Assembly (NCBI RefSeq): GCF_018598585.1
Contig: NZ_JAHESD010000052.1
Span: 1-42,881 of the forward strand
From: Chryseosolibacter indicum
GTDB lineage: Bacteria > Bacteroidota > Bacteroidia > Cytophagales > Cyclobacteriaceae
Length of the DNA stretch: 42,881 bases
Direction: 5' to 3'
The position numbers and the translations under genes are program-made. Under the pieces are notes generated by a model that saw only the letters and a program-made list of their open reading frames with translations, was not told the DNA's origin and did not search any database. Below, one piece after another: positions 1 through 7,831 of the stretch. Each line of letters starts with the position of its first letter. Position 1 is the first letter of the stretch.

Positions 1-2
1 GT

Positions 3-227
3 ATCATTATGCCAAGAGCTATGGTCCGTCTTTCAGCAGGCAGGGTTAGGATGACATTGGAAGAGCAGGCTTTATGTTTCTTAGCTGGTGCTAATTCAAT
101 TTTTGCTGGTGATAAATTGCTTACAACACCTAATCCAGGTTTTGTACAAGACAAAGAAATGTTTCAGATTCTACAATTGAAACCACGGCCTTCTCACAAA
201 GAAGCTAGTGTATCTGCATTGGTATAA
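3..227 (+). CDS. bioB: Biotin synthase, C-terminal end (partial)
   Basis: The reading frame enters from the left edge and ends at a TAA at 225-227. The visible residues include the RLSAGR segment, followed by an [11 protein letters not shown]-like stretch and a GDKLLTT segment, all typical of the last part of the radical-SAM enzyme biotin synthase. This enzyme inserts sulfur into dethiobiotin in the cytoplasm. The catalytic Cys cluster lies upstream of the window and cannot be checked. The stop codon lies inside the left arm of a perfect 12-bp hairpin. Confidence 0.9.
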   Translation: MIMPRAMVRLSAGRVRMTLEEQALCFLAGANSIFAGDKLLTTPNPGFVQDKEMFQILQLKPRPSHKEASVSALV

Positions 228-255
228 ACTGTGGTTTTAACTTCCACAGTTTATA
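223..255 (+). terminator. Hairpin at the end of bioB
   Basis: Perfect 12-bp inverted repeat TATAAACTGTGG / CCACAGTTTATA with a 9-nt loop, overlapping the bioB stop codon. The downstream T-run is weak (ATCTAAGTTTTC), so it may be a terminator of modest strength or an mRNA 3'-end stabiliser. Confidence 0.6.
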
Positions 256-400
256 TCTAAGTTTTCTTCATACGGCTGTATCACCATTTTAAAGGCTGCT
301 AAGACTATTTAACTTTATCCCAGCTGATAAGCGGCAAAATGGTATGCTTTTTTTTCTTCCTGTGTGCTGTAAATACAGCGCCAGAACGATAAAAAAACGT

Positions 401-3271
401 ATGAAGAAAATTATTACACTCTTTCTAATTTCCTTTACCTATCATCTTTCTTTTTCCCAGGTTGACACCACTTTTATCTATAATGAAAACATGCCTTATG
501 GCACGTTAGACCTCCGTATTAGTAAGACAGCAACCCGATATTACTATCTGCAGGAAGACGTGACATTCAGCTACCGCGAAAGTGCACCGGGAGTAAGAAC
601 AAATACATATTTTGACATGACCTCCTGGGACTCCAAAGCCTATGGACAAGGAAACCTACGAGAAAAAAATGGAGCTGCAGATGCTTTCGTCATGAATTAC
701 AGGCTATTAAAACCTGTAGGATATGATGCAAATTATGCAAAGGGATATCCTTTGATTATAATGTTTCATGGTGCTGGTGAGCGCGCGAATTGCTGGGATA
801 ATACGTGCTATCACTCAAACAGAGCATATTCTCCTGCAACCAATGATCCCCCAGCACCAACAGATGCCAGTTCTAAATTGCTTAATAATGATCATAACCT
901 TCTTCATGGAGGAAAAATTTACTTGGATGCGGTGAATCTAGCCGGTAATAAACGTCCGGATGATCCTTCACTAGCCAACAGGGCTTTCCCCGGTTTTGTA
1001 CTTTTTCCACAGACACTTAATGGATGGACGGGTTCACAGGTACAGGATGCGCTCCGCATCATAAGGATTCTTGTTAAAAAGTATAATATTGATGAAGACA
1101 GAATCTATGTTAATGGTTTGTCATTGGGTGGCTACGCGGCTTATGAGGCTATGAAGCGAGCACCGTGGATGTTTGCTGCTGCAATAACCATGTCAGCAGT
1201 AAATGACGCGGGCATAACAAGTAGGGATCTGCAGTCAACTATTACACACATACCTAATTGGACATTTCAAGGAGGCCTTGATAAGGAGCCGACACCTGAT
1301 AGAACAAGACGGTATGTTAAACTTTTCAAAGATGCAGGAGCTATTGTTAAACTTACAGAGTATCCTGACCTTGGTCATACTACATGGAATAGAGCGTACA
1401 ACGAACCAGACTTTTTTAAATGGATGTTGGGAGTAAATAAAGCTTCTATTCACGTATTTGCAGGCACTCCTTCTATTTGTAGCGACGAGGGCCTTAAGCT
1501 TCAGCTGCCGGAAGGTTTCAAAGCCTATCAATGGCAGATGAACGGCCAGATAATCAACGGTGCAAACCAGGCAACTTTTATTGCGAAAGCTTCAGCAAAA
1601 TATCGCGCACGTTTTTCACGTGTTGAAAATCCAACAGAAGCTGATTGGAATGAATGGTCTCCCGAAGTAAACGTAACTGTACAACCAAACCCTCCCGTAG
1701 CAGAAATAAGACAAGTAGGTACTGTAATGCTCAAAGATCTGAATGGAGGCAATCAGGCAAGATTAGAATCAGTAGGTGAATTTGCCCACTATTACTGGTA
1801 CAAAAACGGAACCCTGCTCAATTTGCCAGGTGATCAGGATGATACAGTACGTTACTTAAACGTCACATCAACTATGGGAAATGGTGCTTATACACTGGTG
1901 GTAGCAAATTATGATAATTGTAATAGTGCACCAACAGCAGCTAAAAATGTTTTCTTCAATGATCAGGCTCCAATGACCATTAGCGCTCCAACTAATTTCA
2001 ATGGACAAAGTTCATCACCATCCCAAATCAACCTTCAATGGACGGATAACGCTCAGGATGAAATCGGCTACGAGATCTGGAGGAGACGAAGAACGGGAGA
2101 TAACCAATTCTCCACTTGGGAAATGGTAACATTAACCGCAGCCAATACAACATCATATTCCAATACTGGTTTATTGCCTTCATCTGTATATCAGTACAAG
2201 ACCCGGGCGGTAAGTAATACGGCAAGATCGCAATATGCACCATCAGCTAACGATGTACTTCAAATTTCAACAGCAGCAGATACACAGGCACCTCAGGCAC
2301 CGCTTAATCTTAAATCAAAAAGGTTGTCGCTTGAAACATTTCAGCTTATGTGGAGCCCTGCTCAGGATAACGCAGGTATTGGTAATTATATCATCTCCAT
2401 CAATGATCAAACCATAAAGACGCAGTCAGCTGACACTACATTTAGCTTAAACGATCTAGAAATTAACGGAGTGTATAAGGTACAGGTTGCTGCGGTTGAC
2501 TTAGGTGGTAACGAGGGGACTAAGAGTAATACGATTACCATTTACAACGGTATTACAGGACTCTTTTATGGACATAGCGCAGGATACTGGGCAAACCTGG
2601 ATAGCATCAATTGGGCAAAGCCGGAGTATACTGGTTTTGTTGATAACTTCACGCTCTCGCCTAAAACACAGGACGATTATTTTAGCTTCAGATTTGACGG
2701 CTTCCTGTTTATCACCACTCCCGGAAGCTATCAGTTCAGAACAAGTTCTGATGACGGAAGCAGGCTAAGCATTAACAAAAATATAATCGTTAAAAATGAT
2801 GGTGTTCATGATCTGAAAACAGTCGAGAGTAAAGCGATAACACTATCAGAAGGTCCGCAAAGAATTACAGTAGACTTTTTTGATTATATAGAGACCGATA
2901 CACTTATTGTTGAATACAAAGGACCTGATACCAATAACCAATGGGCTTTGATACCGTCAGCTGCTTTAAAGAGCGGATTGGTGGTAGGAACAGAGCCTGA
3001 CGTGCCAGTACCATTTGTTGCAAATGTATTCCCTAATCCTACAGTGCAGAGCAATATAAATTTGCAGATAGATACCAGGCATACTGGCCTGATAGATATA
3101 ACTCTTATAGATCCTATTGGCAGAGAAGTATTTTCAAATCAATATAGTATGGACCAGGGAAGCACACAATTGCAAATTGCACCCGAGCAAAATCTGAAAC
3201 AGGGAATGTATCTGATCAGAGTAAAACAAGGTGATTATATAAAGCAGCATAAGGTTATTATTAGGGAATAG
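401..3271 (+). CDS. Secreted multidomain alpha/beta-hydrolase (esterase) with T9SS sorting domain
   Basis: 956 aa from ATG 401. This start is preferred over the one at 344 because it begins a clean signal peptide (MKKIITLFLISF...SFSQ). A PHB-depolymerase/esterase-like hydrolase domain occupies about residues 100-345, with nucleophile Ser241 in GLSLGGY, a candidate Asp294 (GGLD) and His326 (GHTTW). It is followed by an Ig-like segment (~360-430), another Ig-like segment, two fibronectin-III-like domains (~526-623 and ~627-716), a PA14-like carbohydrate-binding module (~716-851) and a C-terminal type IX secretion domain beginning FPNPT. Predicted role: cell-surface or released hydrolase acting on a polymeric ester. 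The substrate is unknown. The neighbour at 3416 is a shorter paralog. Function is inferred from the domains; the exact subfamily was not searched. Confidence 0.85.
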   Translation: MKKIITLFLISFTYHLSFSQVDTTFIYNENMPYGTLDLRISKTATRYYYLQEDVTFSYRESAPGVRTNTYFDMTSWDSKAYGQGNLREKNGAADAFVMNYRLLKPVGYDANYAKGYPLIIMFHGAGERANCWDNTCYHSNRAYSPATNDPPAPTDASSKLLNNDHNLLHGGKIYLDAVNLAGNKRPDDPSLANRAFPGFVLFPQTLNGWTGSQVQDALRIIRILVKKYNIDEDRIYVNGLSLGGYAAYEAMKRAPWMFAAAITMSAVNDAGITSRDLQSTITHIPNWTFQGGLDKEPTPDRTRRYVKLFKDAGAIVKLTEYPDLGHTTWNRAYNEPDFFKWMLGVNKASIHVFAGTPSICSDEGLKLQLPEGFKAYQWQMNGQIINGANQATFIAKASAKYRARFSRVENPTEADWNEWSPEVNVTVQPNPPVAEIRQVGTVMLKDLNGGNQARLESVGEFAHYYWYKNGTLLNLPGDQDDTVRYLNVTSTMGNGAYTLVVANYDNCNSAPTAAKNVFFNDQAPMTISAPTNFNGQSSSPSQINLQWTDNAQDEIGYEIWRRRRTGDNQFSTWEMVTLTAANTTSYSNTGLLPSSVYQYKTRAVSNTARSQYAPSANDVLQISTAADTQAPQAPLNLKSKRLSLETFQLMWSPAQDNAGIGNYIISINDQTIKTQSADTTFSLNDLEINGVYKVQVAAVDLGGNEGTKSNTITIYNGITGLFYGHSAGYWANLDSINWAKPEYTGFVDNFTLSPKTQDDYFSFRFDGFLFITTPGSYQFRTSSDDGSRLSINKNIIVKNDGVHDLKTVESKAITLSEGPQRITVDFFDYIETDTLIVEYKGPDTNNQWALIPSAALKSGLVVGTEPDVPVPFVANVFPNPTVQSNINLQIDTRHTGLIDITLIDPIGREVFSNQYSMDQGSTQLQIAPEQNLKQGMYLIRVKQGDYIKQHKVIIRE

Positions 3272-3290
3272 AATAGACGTCACTTCATTT

Positions 3291-3341
3291 GGTTGTGTCC
3301 TGCTTTTTATACAAAAGGTATGGATACAACCTTTCTTTTTT
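3291..3341 (+). terminator. Rho-independent terminator after the first esterase
   Basis: GGTTGTGTCC pairs with GGATACAACC (one G-U pair) across a 21-nt loop, followed by TTTCTTTTTT. It separates the two esterase genes, so each is probably transcribed on its own. Confidence 0.6.
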
Positions 3342-3415
3342 CAGGTATAACATTTTTGCCCTCACCATATCTATCGTTGGCCTTTCTGATATGTGTGTAA
3401 GCAAAAATCAATTCC

Positions 3416-5032
3416 ATGAAAAAAATCTACCTCTCTTTGTTGTGCCTTCTTGTAATCAATTATTACAGCAACGCACAGGTTAAAGCTTCTTATCTGTACA
3501 ACACGGGAATGCCATATGGCACATTAGACATTCGAACTAGGATTTCCTCAACTAACTACTTTTACCTTGTCGAAAATCAAACTTTTAGCTTTCGCGAAAG
3601 TTCCTCAGGTGTAAAGACCAATACTTATCTTGACATGACATCCTTTGACTCAAGCCCATATACCGAAGGGCACTTGAAAAGGAAAAATGGAAGTGCCGAT
3701 CTTTTTGTAATGAACTACCGGCTGCTGAAGCCATTGAGTTATAGTTCTACGTATGCAGAAGGATATCCCTTAATGGTGTTATTTCATGGAGCGGTTGAAC
3801 GAGGTAATTGTTATTACAATGCCTGTTATCATTCCAATTGGTCGTATGACCCCAATGTAAATAATCCTCCAGCTCCAAAAACTGCGACTCATAAGTTGTT
3901 GAATAATGATTATAACCTCCAACAGGGAGGTAAAGAACATCTTGATGCGCGAAACCGAGCAGCAGGTAAATTACCTAATAATACTACTTTAGGAAGCCGC
4001 GACTTTCCAGGCTTTGTTCTTGTACCTCAAATGTTCAATGTATGGGATTCTTTGAATGTTCAGGATGCCATTAGGTTGGTTCAGTTAATTGCTCAGAAAT
4101 ATAATATTGACGAAAACCGAATATATGTCCACGGTCTGTCCATCGGTGGTTATGCAGTATATGAAGCAATAAAAAGAGCACCATGGCTTTTTGCTGCAGC
4201 TCAGCCAATGTCTGCAATTAACGATGCCAGCATACGCAAATACAAACTTCAAAGTAAGGTTGCGCACATTCCCCTATGGGCTTATCAGGGAGGTAATGAC
4301 ACAAACCCAGCCCCCGCATACACAACGCAGCTTGTAAATGATTACAAAGCAGCAGGTTCAGTAGTAAGGTATTCATTGTATTCAGGGGTAGGACACACCT
4401 GTTGGCCTAAGGCATTTGCAGAGGCAGAGTTTTATTCATGGATGTTATCCAAACGAAAAGAAAATATACATGCTTCAAAAGGTATCACAGTTATTGATGC
4501 TTCTAAGGCACAATATCCCATCTTGATGTTGGCAGAAGGATTTCATGCTTACCAGTGGGAAAAAGATGGCGTAGTTATCTCAGGGGCAACCTCATTTACC
4601 TATACAGCCAAAACTCCTGGAAAGTACCGGGCTAGGTTTAGCAGAGTCGCAAATCCAACCTCAACCCAATGGAATAAATGGTCTGCACCGATAACAGTTA
4701 CAACGTCTACTGCAAGGATTGCAAGCACCGAAGATGTAACAGTAATTGAAGATATTGAAGCAGAAGATGTTTTTGAAATGACTACCTTCCCCAATCCATC
4801 ATCGGCGGAAGAGTTATTCATTCAACTTGAAACAGGTGATATTGAAACATCAGTATACCTGCAGTTGATAGATCAAATGGGTAAAACACACTATCAGGCT
4901 GAGCACACACCTGCTGAACTGGCTGAGGGAATAAGGCCACAGCTATCCAATGGTGTTGCAAATGGAATTTACATTATTATGGCTAATCAGGGCAGAAGGT
5001 CGATTAAGCAAAAGGTTATGATCCAAAAGTAA
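3416..5032 (+). CDS. Secreted esterase paralog with T9SS sorting domain
   Basis: 538 aa, with a signal peptide (MKKIYLSLLCLL...NAQ). It is collinear with residues ~1-430 of the upstream 956-aa protein: the same N-terminal MPYGTLDIR segment, the hydrolase core with Ser242 in GLSIGGY and His327 in GHTCW, and the same YQWEKDG-type Ig-like module. It lacks the second Ig, FN3 and PA14 domains. The C-terminus begins FPNPS and ends with a KQKVMIQK strand, a T9SS type-A domain. Most likely a lineage-specific duplication followed by module gain or loss. Predicted to be an exported carboxylesterase or PHB-depolymerase-like enzyme; substrate unknown. Confidence 0.82.
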   Translation: MKKIYLSLLCLLVINYYSNAQVKASYLYNTGMPYGTLDIRTRISSTNYFYLVENQTFSFRESSSGVKTNTYLDMTSFDSSPYTEGHLKRKNGSADLFVMNYRLLKPLSYSSTYAEGYPLMVLFHGAVERGNCYYNACYHSNWSYDPNVNNPPAPKTATHKLLNNDYNLQQGGKEHLDARNRAAGKLPNNTTLGSRDFPGFVLVPQMFNVWDSLNVQDAIRLVQLIAQKYNIDENRIYVHGLSIGGYAVYEAIKRAPWLFAAAQPMSAINDASIRKYKLQSKVAHIPLWAYQGGNDTNPAPAYTTQLVNDYKAAGSVVRYSLYSGVGHTCWPKAFAEAEFYSWMLSKRKENIHASKGITVIDASKAQYPILMLAEGFHAYQWEKDGVVISGATSFTYTAKTPGKYRARFSRVANPTSTQWNKWSAPITVTTSTARIASTEDVTVIEDIEAEDVFEMTTFPNPSSAEELFIQLETGDIETSVYLQLIDQMGKTHYQAEHTPAELAEGIRPQLSNGVANGIYIIMANQGRRSIKQKVMIQK

Positions 5033-5052
5033 AATTCATTAAACTTTCTTTA

Positions 5053-5090
5053 ACAGGAAAAGGTATCAAAACGATACCTTTTTCTGTTTT
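5053..5090 (+). terminator. Terminator after the second esterase
   Basis: Fifteen-bp stem ACAGGAAAAGGTATC / GATACCTTTTTCTGT (one G-U) with a 5-nt loop, followed by TTT. It lies between convergent genes, and the stem is A/T-rich enough on both sides to work in either direction. Confidence 0.75.
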
Positions 5091-5123
5091 CATAACTTGC
5101 ATTTAAATGACTAGCCGAAATAG

Positions 5124-6080
5124 CTAGTGAATATATTCTTTAAAGGCTAGCTTATTTTTGCCAGACCACGCAAATCTCCCTCGAGCATATTTGGCTACAT
5201 TTTCTATGTAGCTCCAGCCAAATGCTGAAATATTTAATACCGTCATAATTGCTGAAAACGCATATAGCCCCATGAATATTCCGATACCTGCGTGCATTAA
5301 TATAATACCAGTAAGCCAATATATTCTTGACAATCTAAACCAGATAAAAAGAGGGTAGGCAGTTTCGAGAAGCAATACAAGATACGTTGCAATAAAAGAT
5401 AGCCAAGGCATGTATGCGATCCAGAACATGTTTACCTGACTGTATGATGGCTGCGCTACTGCGCGCCATATAGCCTCTCCGCTTGTCCAATCATCACCTT
5501 CTATTTTTGCAATACCCGCATTCAGGTAAACAATGCACAAATGGATTTGAAGAATGGTTAACAAAAGATTAGCGTAAATTTTTGTAGTAGTTGTTTCAGG
5601 ATGTTTAGAGATGGCCCAGTGAGAAGACGAAGGCATAAATATCAGGTAGAATAGGCTGACATGTATGAACGTCTCAACACCATAACCATACATGTTAGCA
5701 CTATTATTAATGGTTAAATGTAGTAGCCACGAGAAGAATGCCATGATATTGCTTTTAAATCCAAGCATCATTAACGAAAGTGAGACAATGTATAGTCCCA
5801 GTAAACTGTACATTATCATATCGTTCGAAACCACTTCACGGTTTAGTAATTCACTTATTCCTGCCATGGTGGGTAAATTCGGCATACTAAAGAGATTACT
5901 GCTAATAACCCATTCTATGTATCCATGACTACCGTAAATATCTTTCCAATGAGAACTTAGCAGGAGTAATTCTGCAAGAGCCACTATTGCTGTAGCAATG
6001 CGTAAGAATGCCAAAGGTTCTGTTTTAGCAGGACGCATCAGCAACTCACGTATATTAAAATTTATATGTATATGCTTCAT
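5124..6080 (-). CDS. HTTM-domain membrane protein (VKGC/SdpB-like fold)
   Basis: 318 aa with about seven or eight hydrophobic segments. The opening (RPAKTEPLAFLRIATAIVAL) and later stretches such as GVETFIHVSLFYLIF and LLLTILQIHLCIVYLNAGIAK are typical of the HTTM family, which includes vitamin-K-dependent gamma-carboxylase-like proteins and the bacterial SdpB type. It starts 25 nt after the 170-aa gene at 6106, so the two are probably one transcript. Function is not established: HTTM proteins paired with a small partner occur in several peptide-toxin systems, notably sdpABC. A role in maturing or exporting the upstream lipoprotein is an inference only. Confidence 0.75.
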   Translation of the reverse strand: MKHIHINFNIRELLMRPAKTEPLAFLRIATAIVALAELLLLSSHWKDIYGSHGYIEWVISSNLFSMPNLPTMAGISELLNREVVSNDMIMYSLLGLYIVSLSLMMLGFKSNIMAFFSWLLHLTINNSANMYGYGVETFIHVSLFYLIFMPSSSHWAISKHPETTTTKIYANLLLTILQIHLCIVYLNAGIAKIEGDDWTSGEAIWRAVAQPSYSQVNMFWIAYMPWLSFIATYLVLLLETAYPLFIWFRLSRIYWLTGIILMHAGIGIFMGLYAFSAIMTVLNISAFGWSYIENVAKYARGRFAWSGKNKLAFKEYIH

Positions 6081-6105
6081 AATAATCTTGTTAAGAATTT
6101 GTTTT

Positions 6106-6618
6106 CTACATTCTGCCGTGTGAAGTGCTGAACGTAATCTCGAACATCCTTTTGTAGGATGGGAGCTTGCCTGAGGAATATTCCCGCTGTGTAGGTAGTT
6201 GGTAAGTTGCTCCTCTTACACCGATGAATTTTGCCGAAGGATATTTTTCGTATGCTCTTGCAGCCCACGAACGCGCAATCAATTCTTGAGCAATTGATAC
6301 ATTCTGAAAACCAATGATTGAACATTGAAAACGTGTATTTACCTCAGGGTTTGAAACATCAAAAAGATTTACAGGATGTTTTCCGTTTTCATCTTCAACA
6401 ATTACTTCGATCTTCAGATCGGACGCAATGTTGGGAGAAAAGAAACTATAATCTGCCTGCATCACAGTAACCTGAGAATAGTACTCCACAACCTTTGAGA
6501 GCGTTTCATGCTTTGCAAGCCATTCGGCCCAAGCAAATTGATTTCTAAATGCTTTTACAGAGATCAAACCAAAGTGAACGCAGGCCAATATCAGAATGAT
6601 ATAGATTTTTATTTTCAT
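6106..6618 (-). CDS. Small membrane-anchored partner of the HTTM protein
   Basis: 170 aa. One N-terminal TM segment (~residues 4-22) and a soluble remainder. The stretch YSFFSPN (residues 57-63) followed by a beta-rich segment resembles the WSMF[AS]PNP motif of small proteins commonly encoded beside HTTM genes, and loosely the aromatic-FF motif of SdpA-type proteins. The C-terminus is RMFEITFSTSHGRM. It is co-directional with the HTTM gene (25-nt gap). A terminator hairpin stands between it and the lipoprotein gene upstream, so it may rely on read-through or a promoter overlapping that hairpin. No enzymatic motif seen; function unknown. Confidence 0.65.
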   Translation of the reverse strand: MKIKIYIILILACVHFGLISVKAFRNQFAWAEWLAKHETLSKVVEYYSQVTVMQADYSFFSPNIASDLKIEVIVEDENGKHPVNLFDVSNPEVNTRFQCSIIGFQNVSIAQELIARSWAARAYEKYPSAKFIGVRGATYQLPTQREYSSGKLPSYKRMFEITFSTSHGRM

Positions 6619-6635
6619 AAAATAAATATTAAGGA

Positions 6636-6671
6636 AGAAAAACTAGAGAAGCCCTTCACGAAGGCTTCTCT
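6636..6671 (-). terminator. Terminator after the repeat lipoprotein gene
   Basis: On the minus strand AGAGAAGCC pairs with GGCTTCTCT (+ strand arms 6645-6653 and 6663-6671), followed by an AGTTTTTC tract. It begins 12 nt downstream of the lipoprotein stop and partly isolates that gene from the HTTM pair. Confidence 0.75.
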
Positions 6672-6682
6672 TAGAATAAAAC

Positions 6683-7507
6683 CTATCGTACGCTTGCAGC
6701 GCTAAGTACACTTTCAACGTAAGCTACTTCTTCTTCATATCGTCCAGATTCAAGCAGTTTAGCCGTCCAGATGGTTTTAATATAATCGCTGACAGTGGTA
6801 ATAATTTCGTTACCACAGAACGAGTCGCTAAACTCAGGCGAATAATACGCACCTACTTTTTGTAGGTCAGAAATTTCACCACTGCCCAATCGACTTACAA
6901 CTTTTCCACCAAGGTGTATTTCAGCCTGGAAGAGTGAGGGGTCGATGTTCGATAGTGCTTTCTCAATACCTCTTATCTCCTTGCTGTCAAGTTTTACTGC
7001 CTCGAGACTTACGTTACGTATTACGTTTCTGTTAAGGATACTTTCAACTTTGGTAATAAGTTCTGCATACTTTCTTGATTCAAGAAGCTTAGCCGTCCAG
7101 ATAGTTTTTATATAGTCACTTACCGTAGTAAGAATTTCATTTGCCGCAACTGATCCGCCGAACGTTTCATCATAGTATGCACCCACTTTTTGCAAATCAT
7201 AAATGGCAGCGCTACCGATACGATCTACTACTTTACCACCCTCATGCACTTCTATTTGATAAAGTTCAGGGTCAACCTCTTTAAGTAATTCCTGAATCTG
7301 TACCAGATCATCTTTCTCCAGTTTTACAGACTTAATATCTGTTGATGGTTGTTCGTTAAATCTTGCAGAAGTTTTACTTTTTCCGGTCGAAGGCGTTGCT
7401 TGATTTGAAGCTTGAGGTTCATCAAGCAGTTGGTCTTCGCATGACATAACACATGATGCAAGTAATACAGCAGATACAGCACCATAAATTCTAAGATTTC
7501 TTTTCAT
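6683..7507 (-). CDS. Lipoprotein with two tandem repeats of 110-residue period
   Basis: 274 aa. An N-terminal signal ends in a lipobox: either LASC (Cys19) or, more like Bacteroidota surface lipoproteins, Cys23 followed by ED. After a Ser/Thr/Pro linker the protein consists of two copies (about 60-161 and 170-270) with an exact 110-residue period: GKVV at 91/201, DLQKVGAYY at 104/214, and an 18-residue identical block at 127-144/237-254 containing DYIKTIWTAK. I do not recognise the family. The identical block is also near-identical in DNA, which suggests recent duplication or gene conversion. Its place between the C39 exporter and the HTTM pair makes it a candidate effector or immunity component, but this is inference. 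Confidence 0.7.
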   Translation of the reverse strand: MKRNLRIYGAVSAVLLASCVMSCEDQLLDEPQASNQATPSTGKSKTSARFNEQPSTDIKSVKLEKDDLVQIQELLKEVDPELYQIEVHEGGKVVDRIGSAAIYDLQKVGAYYDETFGGSVAANEILTTVSDYIKTIWTAKLLESRKYAELITKVESILNRNVIRNVSLEAVKLDSKEIRGIEKALSNIDPSLFQAEIHLGGKVVSRLGSGEISDLQKVGAYYSPEFSDSFCGNEIITTVSDYIKTIWTAKLLESGRYEEEVAYVESVLSAASVR

Positions 7508-7831
7508 GTTGATTTTAATTTAAGTTGTTACAATAATTTTCTGAAATAGTTGTCTGGCCGAAACATCAACTTCAGAGCTTTTAAATAGAGTTCATGAACG
7601 ACTACATGACAAAAGTGATCTGGAATGGATGCGAAAACAACGGGAAAAACCCTTATACTTTTAGGGTGATTTTCCGGTAGGGTAGTGGTATTGTTATTTA
7701 CTTTGCCAATAATGCTGTTAGTACAGTCGATTGACAGTAAAATGCTTATTCTTAAGTTGATGTTAAGGAGAAGGGAAGAAAGATGTGCTTTATGGTGAGT
7801 ATGTCCGAGTTGTCTTTAGATTATTTTCAAT
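7508..7831. other. Intergenic region between lipoprotein and exporter genes
   Basis: No supportable ORF. It contains an imperfect inverted repeat at about 7641-7677 (CGGGAAAAACCCT ... AGGGTGATTTTCCGG) whose layout resembles the TCAGG boxes near the response regulator. On the minus strand there is also a TTG-N20-CACTTTTG arrangement, one mismatch from the Bacteroidota promoter consensus, which could drive the lipoprotein gene. Confidence 0.4.
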
